Positions 14,039-20,188 of a DNA stretch of 39,294 bases are shown one piece after another. The notes below the pieces were generated by a model. The model was given only the letters and a program-made list of their open reading frames with translations, was not told where the DNA came from and did no database searches. Where the stretch lies: IMG/VR virus record IMGVR_UViG_3300042309_001715, positions 1 through 39,294 of that record, one strand, 5' to 3'. Position numbers and translations under genes: made by a program. How positions within the stretch are numbered: position 1 is the stretch's first letter; the number at the start of each line of letters is the position of its first letter. The stretch comes from a virus.

Positions 14039-14049
14039 GGGGGGGGGGG
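14039..14049. repeat. 11-bp G/C homopolymer upstream of integrase
   Basis: Eleven G in a row on the plus strand (C on the integrase strand) begin 7 nt before the integrase ATG. Tracts of this length are slippage-prone. Here it would alter spacing of the integrase leader, not its frame. An upstream ATG at 14036 opens a 4-codon mini-frame (MNAP) over the integrase start. Confidence 0.6.
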
Positions 14050-14085
14050 TGAAAAATATGATCTTGCCATCACTAATTCTTGACT

Positions 14086-14310
14086 TTAGCGATATCGTTT
14101 CCCTCTTTCCGCGACTTTCAAAAGGGGTTTTGCTTCGACCAATTCATAGGTCGTAGTCTTGCGAACCGCGATTTGCTTCCTAACTGCTTCGCTCACAACA
14201 GCATAAACCCATCGGCTGACGGTTAGACCGCTAACCTTTGCCGCTTCCCGAACCTTTGCCGCAAGCTGCGGGTCGCAAGCAAATCCAATCGTGGTCTTAC
14301 TCATGCCCAC
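14086..14310 (-). CDS. Ribbon-helix-helix (CopG/Arc-like) regulator, 74 aa
   Basis: The sequence (TTIGFACDPQLAAKVREAAKVSGLTVSRWVYAVVSEAVRKQI) fits the ribbon-helix-helix fold: a beta strand near residues 5-10, a helix, a 'GLTVSRW' turn and a second helix. The C-terminal 25 residues are basic. It dimerises and binds DNA through the strand in this family. It is transcribed leftward, divergent from another RHH gene at 14419, with a 20-bp palindrome between. This is the natural candidate for a lysogeny or early-gene repressor. A shorter start at residue 3 is possible. Confidence 0.7.
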   Translation of the reverse strand: MGMSKTTIGFACDPQLAAKVREAAKVSGLTVSRWVYAVVSEAVRKQIAVRKTTTYELVEAKPLLKVAERGKRYR

Positions 14311-14348
14311 AACCTACTCCGGGGCGGCTTAAAAAGAAAAAAAGATTT

Positions 14349-14388
14349 TGAAAATAAATCTTTACCTTTGGTTAACCATAGGTAAATC
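14349..14388 (+). promoter_or_regulatory. Promoter with embedded 20-bp palindromic operator (early operon)
   Basis: TTTACC (14361-14366), a 16-nt spacer and TAAATC (14383-14388) follow an A-rich tract. The spacer is covered by a 20-bp palindrome at 14364-14383, ACCTTTGGTTAACCATAGGT, with a single mismatched pair. It lies between the two divergent RHH genes and would drive the rightward early operon. The -10 match is moderate. Confidence 0.6.
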
Positions 14389-14418
14389 TCCCCATAGACA
14401 AATCACGGCATCCCACCC

Positions 14419-14619
14419 ATGCCCGCTAAAACAACAAGCAAGGTTTTCATCGGCGTCAGCGGAATCCCGCTCGACCTAGCGCACGAATTGCGTCTGCGCG
14501 CACGTAGCAACAACCGCAGCGTCAGCGGCGAGATTCGCACGATCATTGAAGAGGCATTAGCCGAACTTTCCGGCGCGGCAATCGCCGCTCCGACGAACAC
14601 AGAACAAACAAAACCATGA
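14419..14619 (+). CDS. Arc-type ribbon-helix-helix regulator, 66 aa
   Basis: Residues about 7-50 (VFIGVSGIPLDLAHELRLRARSNNRSVSGEIRTIIEEAL) match the Arc/MetJ RHH fold: strand, helix, 'NNRSVSGEI' turn, second helix. The C-terminal tail is short and Thr-rich. It is the first gene of the rightward early operon behind the palindromic promoter, opposite another RHH gene. A pair of facing RHH regulators could replace the CI/Cro-type switch (inference). It could also regulate only its own promoter. Confidence 0.7.
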   Translation: MPAKTTSKVFIGVSGIPLDLAHELRLRARSNNRSVSGEIRTIIEEALAELSGAAIAAPTNTEQTKP

Positions 14620-14810
14620 TCGACTACATCACAGTCATCGCGGTGACGCTCGCGGCAATGAGTGTTATCGCGCTTGCTTGGCTCGGCGGCTACCAGCTTG
14701 GTCAAGTCGCTGGCATCAATGCGGAACGGGAGTTGTCGAACCGCCGCATCAACGGCCTGCTCGCGCAGGAAAACGCACGCAAACCCCGCACGCGGAGGGC
14801 GCGCAAATGA
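14616..14810 (+). CDS. Small membrane-anchored protein, 64 aa
   Basis: ATG overlaps the end of the Arc-like gene. One N-terminal transmembrane helix (residues about 5-27, ITVIAVTLAAMSVIALAWLGGY) is followed by 'QLGQVAGINAERELSNRRINGLL', a coiled-coil-prone segment, and a very basic C-terminus (KPRTRRARK). The A/C-rich element GAACACAGAAC occurs at 14595-14605 before its start. Function unknown; such proteins occur in early phage regions, sometimes as superinfection or cell-division effectors. Confidence 0.55.
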   Translation: MIDYITVIAVTLAAMSVIALAWLGGYQLGQVAGINAERELSNRRINGLLAQENARKPRTRRARK

Positions 14811-14977
14811 GCATCGACCCGCGTGTGCCACAGGTGAACAATCACGGATGGCATCCGTGCATTGATCCGGTCGCGCTTGGCCGTTTGATGGACCGAGTTT
14901 GCAATGGCCGAGCGCCGTCCTTGCGGCAGCGGGTGGTTAAGGCGCTTGCCACTCTTCGCAGGAGGATCGGCGCGTGA
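14807..14977 (+). CDS. Small hypothetical protein, 56 aa
   Basis: ATGA overlap with the preceding stop gives MSIDPRVPQVNNHGWHPCID and a basic helical C-terminus (LRQRVVKALATLRRRIGA). No known family. It ends with a GTGA overlap with the next gene, so it is firmly placed in the chain of translationally coupled early genes. Confidence 0.55.
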   Translation: MSIDPRVPQVNNHGWHPCIDPVALGRLMDRVCNGRAPSLRQRVVKALATLRRRIGA

Positions 14978-15081
14978 GGACGGACCCGCCGGAAACGGCC
15001 ATTGCGGCCATGCTTTTGCTAACCGCCATAGCGGTGGGCTTGGTCCTAATTGTGGAGCTTATCACCAAGGGTCTTCGATGA
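14974..15081 (+). CDS. Mini membrane protein, 35 aa
   Basis: GTG start overlapping the previous stop (GTGA) and ATGA overlap at the end. The 35 residues are one transmembrane helix (AAMLLLTAIAVGLVLIVELI) with short polar ends. Its exact fit between two coupled genes is the main support. Function unknown. Confidence 0.5.
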   Translation: MRTDPPETAIAAMLLLTAIAVGLVLIVELITKGLR

Positions 15082-15467
15082 GCAACGCCCTGTCGCCCGC
15101 ATCGTGGTCGCAGCGCACACCGGAGCGCAGCGGTTGGGAATTGCTGGCGTGGGCGGTGCTGGAACAAGCCGTGACGGACCTCGCCCTGTTCGCGCGCTAC
15201 GGCATTGTGACTGTCACGGGGCATTGCCTTCCTTGGCCCTGCGAAATAAAGCGCAGGGTCAAGGTCGGGCGGCGGGGGCAGTTGGAGCATTTCTACCACC
15301 GCGTGCCGCGCACCATCGCTTCATCGCACGGCCCGAACGACCACAAGCAACTCGTCGGATGGTGGCTCTCACCGGACGCGCAAAGCTACTGCGATTTGCT
15401 GGGTTGCGAAATGCCCGCGCGCGACATCTTCAAGCAAACAATTCGCAACCACGGGGGGTTGCAATGA
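15078..15467 (+). CDS. Hypothetical early protein, 129 aa
   Basis: ATG 15078 chosen for the ATGA overlap with the preceding mini-gene. The sequence has an initial helix (GWELLAWAVLEQAVTDLALF) and then a basic, His/Trp-rich region (KRRVKVGRRGQLEHFYHRVP, GWWLSPDAQSYCDLLGCE). It resembles small phage proteins of unknown function encoded before recombination genes. A nucleic-acid-related role would fit its basic patch but is inference. Confidence 0.6.
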   Translation: MSNALSPASWSQRTPERSGWELLAWAVLEQAVTDLALFARYGIVTVTGHCLPWPCEIKRRVKVGRRGQLEHFYHRVPRTIASSHGPNDHKQLVGWWLSPDAQSYCDLLGCEMPARDIFKQTIRNHGGLQ

Positions 15468-15727
15468 GCGGTATCATTATGGAAGCCGAGGACATTATTG
15501 CTCACTACCGCGCGGAGGCTGGCAGCTTGCGCGAGGAGTTGGTGCGCGAACGCGCGGCCAAGGACGCGGCCTTGCAAGAAGCCGAGTTGCTGCTTACCGA
15601 AAACCTGCGCCTCAAGCGCGAGGTGCATGACTTGCGGAAGCAAGTGCAGTCGTGGGCCGACGAAGCCGATGCCGAAATTCAACTGGCGAAGCTGCGCCGC
15701 GCGGAACTGGAGGCGATAGAACTGTGA
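15464..15727 (+). CDS. Coiled-coil protein, 87 aa
   Basis: ATGA overlap. From residue 15 to 80 the heptad-like pattern (AGSLREELVRERAAKDAALQ, ENLRLKREVHDLRKQVQSW) predicts one long alpha-helical coiled coil. Early-region proteins of this type often act as oligomeric adaptors. No catalytic motif. It is coupled to the next gene by GTGA. Confidence 0.6.
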   Translation: MSGIIMEAEDIIAHYRAEAGSLREELVRERAAKDAALQEAELLLTENLRLKREVHDLRKQVQSWADEADAEIQLAKLRRAELEAIEL

Positions 15728-15903
15728 GCGGGGCTGATCACATCGTTTTGGGGAGCGTGACGATTGGCCCCGTTCCTTCCGCCGAGGACAGCATGGCCGA
15801 GAGCATCGTCATGTTGTTGACCAAGCTGGCCCAAGTCGAAGCCGAGCGGGACTTTTACAAAGCAGCGGCGGGAAAGCTCGCCAAGGGGAGGCGCAAGAAA
15901 TGA
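15724..15903 (+). CDS. Small helical protein, 59 aa
   Basis: GTG 15724 overlaps the previous stop, and the end overlaps the RuvC-like start (ATGA). The C-terminal half (MAESIVMLLTKLAQVEAERDFYK) is a heptad-like helix with a basic end (KLAKGRRKK), similar in style to the preceding coiled-coil protein. The two might pair. Function unknown. Confidence 0.55.
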   Translation: MSGADHIVLGSVTIGPVPSAEDSMAESIVMLLTKLAQVEAERDFYKAAAGKLAKGRRKK

Positions 15904-16379
15904 GCAACATTGTGATTGGCGTTGATCCGGGAACCGAGAAGTCGGCTTACGCGATGTTCAATGGGCGGGACGTTCTTTCCTTTGGCGTCTCCGATAACGA
16001 GGCGTTGCGTCACCACAGTCTTTGGGAACAGCAAAACGTGTTCATGGAAATGATCGCCAGCTACGGCATGGCGGTAGGAGCAACCACGTTTGAAACCGTG
16101 TATTGGATCGGTCGCTTTGTTGAGTTGGCGGCCATCAGCGGCGGCAAGGTGACGCGGGTCTTCCGCAAGGACATTAAGTTGCACCTGTGCAATTCACCGC
16201 GAGCCAAGGATGCGAACGTGCGGCAGGCATTGATTGACCGTGTGGGGCCGCAGGGGACGAAGAAAAACCAAGGCCCGACCTACGGCGTGAAGAGTCACGA
16301 ATGGGCTGCGCTGGCCGTGGCGGTTTATGGCTGGGACACAATTTTCGGACGGTTCGCCAACGGCAAGCCGCCCGCATGA
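15900..16379 (+). CDS. RuvC-like Holliday-junction nuclease, 159 aa
   Basis: Residues 4-17 (IVIGVDPGTEKSAYAMF) form the first strand of an RNase H/RuvC fold with catalytic Asp at D9. FETVYWIG (near 64-71) supplies the likely Glu. The C-terminal KSHEWAALAVAVYGW is the typical last helix, with His in place of one usual Asp. Phage proteins of this type resolve branched DNA made during recombination and replication, before packaging. Its neighbours, an ERF annealing protein and an SSB-like protein, support a recombination module. Confidence 0.75.
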   Translation: MSNIVIGVDPGTEKSAYAMFNGRDVLSFGVSDNEALRHHSLWEQQNVFMEMIASYGMAVGATTFETVYWIGRFVELAAISGGKVTRVFRKDIKLHLCNSPRAKDANVRQALIDRVGPQGTKKNQGPTYGVKSHEWAALAVAVYGWDTIFGRFANGKPPA

Positions 16380-16392
16380 ACACAAACAAAGA

Positions 16393-16416
16393 CGCCGGGG
16401 GCGGCAACCCCCGGCG
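16393..16416 (+). other. Intergenic hairpin (mRNA punctuation)
   Basis: CGCCGGGGG pairs with CCCCCGGCG, a perfect 9-bp stem with a 6-nt loop, in the 49-nt gap between the RuvC-like stop and the ERF start. No T-run follows, so it is more likely an RNA-processing or attenuation element than a terminator. Confidence 0.5.
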
Positions 16417-16428
16417 CGATTAGCACGA

Positions 16429-16971
16429 ATGAACACAGAACAAGCATCCAACTCAGTGCAGCCCGTAGGCAAAGCCATAGCGGGCGCAATCGTCAAGGCG
16501 CAAATGGCTTTCGGGCCAGCCTTGAAGACCTCACAGAACCCGCATTTCAAAAGTCGCTACGCCGATCTGTCGGCCTGCGTCGAAGCGGTCATCGAAGCCC
16601 TTAACGCCAACGGCATCGCGCTCATCCAGCGCACCTTGCCATGCGAAAGCGGCGTCACGGTCGAAACCGTCTTCCTGCATACGAGCGGGGAGACAATGAG
16701 CAGCGGCCCGCTGCACGTTCCCGCGCAGAAGCAAGACGCACAAGGCTACGGTTCCGCGCTGACCTATGCCCGCCGTTACTCGCTCATGGCGGCTTGCGGT
16801 ATCGCCCCGGAAGATGATGACGGCCACGCCGCATCAAAGCCCGTGACCTACGTAAAACCAAGCAAGCCCGCCCCGCGCATCACGGACGAGGCACCCAAAG
16901 AATCTAACGGCCAACGCTCGGCAAAAGCAGCGGTCGCTACGAACGAGGCAGACGACGATCTGCCTTGGTAA
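16429..16971 (+). CDS. erf: ERF-family single-strand annealing protein, 180 aa
   Basis: ATG 16429 follows the hairpin. Residues 12-125 match the ERF superfamily: GKAIAGAIVKAQMAFGPALK, NPHFKSRYADLSACVEAV, and the diagnostic 'AQGYGSALTYARRYSLMAACGIAPEDDDGH'. ERF proteins anneal single strands for phage recombination and genome circularisation. The C-terminus is a disordered linker ending in EADDDLPW, which closely resembles the acidic tip of bacterial SSB. That tip may recruit host repair proteins (inference). It works with the neighbouring nuclease and SSB-like protein. Confidence 0.85.
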   Translation: MNTEQASNSVQPVGKAIAGAIVKAQMAFGPALKTSQNPHFKSRYADLSACVEAVIEALNANGIALIQRTLPCESGVTVETVFLHTSGETMSSGPLHVPAQKQDAQGYGSALTYARRYSLMAACGIAPEDDDGHAASKPVTYVKPSKPAPRITDEAPKESNGQRSAKAAVATNEADDDLPW

Positions 16972-16989
16972 TCAACACAAACACAAAAC

Positions 16990-17003
16990 GAACACAGAAC
17001 ATG
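16990..17003 (+). promoter_or_regulatory. A/C-rich start leader GAACACAGAACATG
   Basis: The 14-nt string GAACACAGAACATG includes the start codon at 17001 and recurs exactly before the starts at 24553 and 26434. There is no Shine-Dalgarno motif. It may be an SD-independent ribosome entry signal. Confidence 0.5.
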
Positions 17004-17273
17004 ATTAGTCTATCCATCAAAACAGAAAAACTAGAGAAGGAACACATTATCAACGGCAAGAACGGCAAAATCGTTGCCGTAGTCTTGTTTGAGAACAAGG
17101 ACGGCAAGGGTCAATACGGCGATGACGGATTCGTCGTGCAAAGCGTGAGCAAGGAAGCGCGCGAGGCAGGAGTGCGCGGCCCTATCGTCGGGAACTGGCG
17201 CTACATCGGCCAAAGGGCTAGCGGCAACGCCACCACCCGCAACAACGAACCGGAGGGCGATGACCCGTTCTGA
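17001..17273 (+). CDS. SSB-like protein, 90 aa
   Basis: ATG 17001 is preceded by the A/C-rich leader. A beta-rich N-terminal region (SLSIKTEKLEKEHIINGKNGKIVAVVLFENKDGKGQ shortened OB-like strands) is followed by 'DDGFVVQSVSKEAREAGVRGPIVGNW' and a disordered tail ending in GDDPF, matching the acidic DDxPF tip of SSB. I recognise this as a recurrent phage protein found beside ERF or RecT genes. Single-strand DNA binding is inferred from the tip, fold propensity and context. Confidence 0.6.
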   Translation: MISLSIKTEKLEKEHIINGKNGKIVAVVLFENKDGKGQYGDDGFVVQSVSKEAREAGVRGPIVGNWRYIGQRASGNATTRNNEPEGDDPF

Positions 17274-17276
17274 CCT

Positions 17277-17657
17277 ATGGGATTTATCCGAATCGTAGGC
17301 CACAGACGGCAGGAAGGAGACACATGGTTTCCGTGCGACTATTGCGGCGGGGGCGGCATGGATTACAGCCGAGACGGTGAACCAACTGACCGCGCGCACC
17401 TTGGCAGCGAGACGGCGAGCATGGCCTATCGCGGCTATGTCCCGACCAACTCCTGCGAAGTGTGCGGCGGGGAGGGTGGGGCATGGTTGCCGAAGGCGCG
17501 CAACCTCCCGCCGCCTTGCCCGATCATCTTTCACCCCGATTATCCCGGTTTCTCGCACCCGCTTTGGCGGGCGTGGGTAGATCGTGAGTGGGGCGCGGAC
17601 AAACCGGAGTGGAGCGATTTCAAATCCGCACCGGAAAAGTGGGGGGTGGCCGTATGA
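17277..17657 (+). CDS. Zinc-binding protein with two CxxCGGxG motifs, 126 aa
   Basis: Two cysteine pairs, CDYCGGGG (near residue 20) and CEVCGGEG (near 60), resemble the paired half-sites of DnaJ-type zinc fingers and would together bind one or two zinc ions. The C-terminal half is Pro/Trp-rich (PLWRAWVDREWGADKPEW). It starts 3 nt after the SSB-like gene and ends with ATGA coupling. Zinc-mediated DNA or protein binding is likely; no specific role visible. Confidence 0.6.
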   Translation: MGFIRIVGHRRQEGDTWFPCDYCGGGGMDYSRDGEPTDRAHLGSETASMAYRGYVPTNSCEVCGGEGGAWLPKARNLPPPCPIIFHPDYPGFSHPLWRAWVDREWGADKPEWSDFKSAPEKWGVAV

Positions 17658-17836
17658 CCGCCGCCGAACGTCGAGCCTGTGACGGCCTCGCCCCGGAGGA
17701 TGACGCGCCGATTGCCTCGCACATGGATTGGCTCAAAGAGCATTGCGAGCGGCTGGCGTGGGAACTGGAATCGACCAGCCGCGAATTGCAAAGCGCAACC
17801 GCGAAGCTGCGGGAAATAGGAGGGCGTAAGCAATGA
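17654..17836 (+). CDS. Small helical protein, 60 aa
   Basis: ATGA overlaps at both ends. After an acidic N-terminus, residues 22-55 (MDWLKEHCERLAWELESTSR and onward) form an amphipathic, coiled-coil-like helix. Unknown family. Placed between a zinc protein and a winged-helix protein, it may be an accessory replication or regulatory factor. Confidence 0.55.
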   Translation: MTAAERRACDGLAPEDDAPIASHMDWLKEHCERLAWELESTSRELQSATAKLREIGGRKQ

Positions 17837-18075
17837 CGTGGCAACCCGAACTGACGTTTGCGCCTGCCGAGACGCACAAACGTCCGACACAAGCGGGTCG
17901 CATCCTGCGATTCTTGCAGGAGGGTCATCGGCTTACCCCGCTTGACGCGCTGGAGCTATTCGGGTGCTTCCGTCTGGCCGCGCGCGTCCATGAGTTGCGG
18001 CGGGAGGGTTGGGCAATCGTAGAGCGCACGGTCGAGACGGCCAGCGGTAAACGCATCGCGGAATACTCGCTATGA
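17833..18075 (+). CDS. Winged-helix DNA-binding protein, 80 aa
   Basis: Residues 20-80 (GRILRFLQEGHRLTPLDALELFG, FRLAARVHELRREGWAIVER, ASGKRIAEYSL) match the small winged helix-turn-helix proteins common in phage replication regions (HTH_39-type). The 'LTPLDALELFGCFRLAARVHELR' core is diagnostic. It precedes the replication protein with ATGA coupling and may help load it at the origin or regulate it. Confidence 0.75.
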   Translation: MTWQPELTFAPAETHKRPTQAGRILRFLQEGHRLTPLDALELFGCFRLAARVHELRREGWAIVERTVETASGKRIAEYSL

Positions 18076-18950
18076 AGATTGAGCCGTCTTTCTGCGACCA
18101 CTGGAAAACAAAGCGCCTGCACCGCTTATGCGGGGCCGAGGCGGTCTTGGGCCTGCTCCGCTTGTGGGGGCAGGCCAAGATCAAGCGGCAATACACGGGC
18201 CTTGTCCTTAACCCGACCAAGCTCGCCGCCGTGATGGAATACCCCGGCGACGAGGATGCCCTGTGGCGCGTTATGACCGACGAAGCGGCCCCGTGGCTGG
18301 ACGGCGCGGAGGACGGCACGTGGTCGCTGCACGGCTACGAGGAGCATCAAGCGCAGATTATCCGGCTATGGGAGATCGGTCGAAAGGGGGGGAGGCCCAA
18401 AGCCGCCGCCCCTTCCCTCATACTCCCTTCCCCTAATACATCCTCTTCCTCTTCCTCTTCACCTATATGCGAACCAAATGGAAACCATATGGTTTTTCAG
18501 ACCCCCACCTTGGAGGAATTTATAGAGACGGGGCGGCAGGCGGGGATTGAGCGCGAGATTGCCGAGGAAATCTGGCACGACAACGAATCGCGCCCCATTG
18601 CCCCCGATGGACGATGGACGGACTATCGCGGCAACCCGATTGCGAAATGGCAGGCGAACATGAGCGCCCGTGCCTTGCAGATGAAAAGTCGCCGGGGCGG
18701 GGTCATCACCAAGACGCACAACGGGGCAAGCGGGAAGGCCGAGACGCCTTGGTCGATAAAACAGCGTCTGGAGGCCATTGCGCGCGAAATAGAGGGTATC
18801 CGTAGCGACAGACGGAACCGGATTCCTAAGGCTGATACGCCGTGGGAAAGCACGATGGCACCGGAGGCGGTCGAGCGGGTCAAGGCGTTGAAGGCAACAG
18901 CGCAAGAGTTGAACCGCAAACTTGCGCTTTCGGAAAAGGAGGCGGCATGA
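18072..18950 (+). CDS. Replication initiation (replisome organiser-like) protein, 292 aa
   Basis: Residues 1-100 form a winged-helix-like N-domain (FCDHWKTKRLHRLCGAEAVLGLL, VMEYPGDEDALWRVM). A Ser-rich linker (residues near 120-130) follows, and residues 145-205 (TLEEFIETGRQAGIEREIAEEIWHDNE, GRWTDYRGNPIAKWQANM) match the C-terminal region of phage replication proteins. The last part is a long basic coiled coil. This layout parallels lambda O-type initiators that hold the origin inside their own gene; a palindrome lies in the linker. No helicase or polymerase is encoded nearby, so host enzymes are likely recruited. Confidence 0.65.
   Translation: MKIEPSFCDHWKTKRLHRLCGAEAVLGLLRLWGQAKIKRQYTGLVLNPTKLAAVMEYPGDEDALWRVMTDEAAPWLDGAEDGTWSLHGYEEHQAQIIRLWEIGRKGGRPKAAAPSLILPSPNTSSSSSSSPICEPNGNHMVFQTPTLEEFIETGRQAGIEREIAEEIWHDNESRPIAPDGRWTDYRGNPIAKWQANMSARALQMKSRRGGVITKTHNGASGKAETPWSIKQRLEAIAREIEGIRSDRRNRIPKADTPWESTMAPEAVERVKALKATAQELNRKLALSEKEAA
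18432..18500. other. Candidate replication origin inside the initiator gene
   Basis: The linker-coding DNA is pyrimidine-rich (repeated TCTTCC units), then AT-rich, and holds the 14-bp perfect palindrome AAACCATATGGTTT at 18482-18495. Origins within initiator linker regions are established for lambda-like phages. No clear iterons are seen, so this is a weak call. Confidence 0.35.
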
Positions 18951-19477
18951 CCCTTCGCCCCTTCCGGCTCACAACGATCATGGAGGCCGTCAAGGTTGCC
19001 GAGCTTCGCTATTTGGAGGCGCGGGTCGGAGGCATGAACAACGCCACGACCTACCAGAGCGATTTCGTCGAGGTCATGTCACGTGATGTTGGCGGCATCC
19101 TTGCCGAGTTAGTAGTCGGGCGGAAGTTCAGCCGCACGTTCCTCCCGGCGATCAACACGTTTCACAATCAAGCGGACGTTGGCGAGGACATCGAAGTGCG
19201 ATCAACCCCGCACCTTAACGGGAGCTTGATCCTGCGGGATAACGACGATCCGGGGCGGCGGTATGTGCTGGTCGTGGTTGACCCGATGCGGGGATTTGCC
19301 GTGCGGGGATGGATATACGGCTACGAGGCGACCAAGGACGAATGGCACAAGAAGGGCGAGGGACGGCCCGCGTGGTGGTATCGGGGGCCGCTAAGACCTT
19401 GGGAAACGCTGACGCTGGAGAGGCCGAAGGACGCACCGACCAACGCCGAGACGGCCAGCGCGGAGTATTCGTGGTGA
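18947..19477 (+). CDS. Nuclease-like phage protein (possible PD-(D/E)xK fold), 176 aa
   Basis: ATG 18947 has a Shine-Dalgarno sequence (AAGGAGG) and overlaps the previous stop. The centre (HNQADVGEDIEVRSTPHLNGSLILRDNDD) has an Asp followed by an E-V-R strand, as in PD-(D/E)xK nucleases where Lys is sometimes replaced by Arg. The following strands (RYVLVVVD, FAVRGWIYGYEA) and WYRGPLRPWETL recur in a phage family often encoded near replication genes. A DNA-cleaving or DNA-binding role is inferred; catalysis is unproven. Confidence 0.55.
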   Translation: MTLRPFRLTTIMEAVKVAELRYLEARVGGMNNATTYQSDFVEVMSRDVGGILAELVVGRKFSRTFLPAINTFHNQADVGEDIEVRSTPHLNGSLILRDNDDPGRRYVLVVVDPMRGFAVRGWIYGYEATKDEWHKKGEGRPAWWYRGPLRPWETLTLERPKDAPTNAETASAEYSW

Positions 19478-19671
19478 GCCAGACGCTTATGCGATGGATC
19501 GCAGACAACAACCTTGACCCGCGCCTTGTTATGAACGCGCTGCAAGATCACGGGAAATGCTCTGACCTTTGCGTCGAGGTCGAGGACGTAGGCAATGGGG
19601 GCGAGTGCCTGCGGTGGTTGGTGGGGCGGGACGTGAGGGAATATCGGGGGCAAGCCGTCAACAGAGAGTAG
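19474..19671 (+). CDS. Small hypothetical protein, 65 aa
   Basis: GTG start overlapping the previous stop (GTGA). The N-terminal helix (TLMRWIADNNLDPRLVMNALQDHG) is followed by a CSDLCVEVED turn and a basic end. No recognised family. The overlap and a protein-like composition support it. Confidence 0.5.
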   Translation: MSQTLMRWIADNNLDPRLVMNALQDHGKCSDLCVEVEDVGNGGECLRWLVGRDVREYRGQAVNRE

Positions 19672-19702
19672 GGCCGCTCATACACATAAACACATAGGGG
19701 GC

Positions 19703-19900
19703 ATGGATACCGAAATGTTTAAGGAATACATCGACAGGGACGGGCTACCCGAACCAGAGCCAGCCAATACGTCTTTCTTTACCGAGAAAGAGCGGGCGGC
19801 ATTGACCGCTGAAAAACGCGGATATTGCGGATTTTGCGGGACGGTGTTTTGGGGGCATGAGGCGATCTGCCCGGAGTGCGCGGAAAGGACGGGCGCATGA
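19703..19900 (+). CDS. Small zinc-ribbon protein, 65 aa
   Basis: ATG 19703 follows an AGGGGGC ribosome site. The C-terminal half has CGFCG and CPEC pairs (residues near 42-46 and 57-60), a four-Cys zinc ribbon. The N-terminus is acidic. Such mini zinc ribbons in early phage operons usually bind nucleic acid or RNA polymerase; the target here is unknown. ATGA coupling to the next gene. Confidence 0.6.
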   Translation: MDTEMFKEYIDRDGLPEPEPANTSFFTEKERAALTAEKRGYCGFCGTVFWGHEAICPECAERTGA

Positions 19901-20100
19901 GGGAGGCATATCGGCAGAGCGGACATAAGTATCTCGGCAGGAATGTCGGACGGGGAGGGAGGCAATACAGCAAGATCGTGAAGGCACTGAAGGGCATGGC
20001 GACATTCCAGTTGCTTGATGCGGTGGCGAGGGAGGACGCGAGGCGAAGGCGGGAGCAAGTCGTTGAGCGGGAACAAGTAGGAAACCTTTCCCCTTTCTAA
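19897..20100 (+). CDS. Small basic protein, last gene of the early operon, 67 aa
   Basis: ATGA overlap with the zinc-ribbon gene. Highly basic N-terminus (REAYRQSGHKYLGRNVGRGGRQYSK) and a helical middle with clustered Arg (AREDARRRREQVVERE). It is probably a nucleic-acid-binding protein. It ends just before the probable packaging region, so expression as a late regulator would be plausible; that is inference. Confidence 0.5.
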   Translation: MREAYRQSGHKYLGRNVGRGGRQYSKIVKALKGMATFQLLDAVAREDARRRREQVVEREQVGNLSPF

Positions 20101-20137
20101 ACGTAGGGTTGCGCGCGACTCTCGTCATTTTCTTAAG

Positions 20138-20165
20138 TGTCCCCCAATCGACGCAAAGGGGGACA
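20138..20165. other. Hairpin upstream of TerS; candidate cos/terminator region
   Basis: TGTCCCCC pairs perfectly with GGGGGACA (8 bp, 12-nt loop) in the 88-nt gap between the early operon and the small terminase gene. GGGGGACA recurs at 20180-20187 (with a final A). In lambda-type genomes cos lies directly before the small terminase gene. No overhang is visible; it might also be a terminator. Confidence 0.35.
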
Positions 20166-20167
20166 GG

Positions 20168-20173
20168 TTGACA
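20168..20173 (+). promoter_or_regulatory. TTGACA start-proximal element
   Basis: TTGACA lies 15 nt before the chosen ATG (20189) of the small terminase gene. The 15-mer GGTTGACAGGCGCGG around it is identical to that at 37685-37699 before the tail-tube gene. The motif could itself supply a TTG start, which is why the ATG is preferred. Confidence 0.4.
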
Positions 20174-20188
20174 GGCGCGGGGGACAAG

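Noticed and set aside
18432-18465. TCTTCC repeats as a phase-variation tract
   Set aside because: Only about three imperfect hexamer units inside a Ser-rich linker; length changes would stay in frame, so no switching is predicted.
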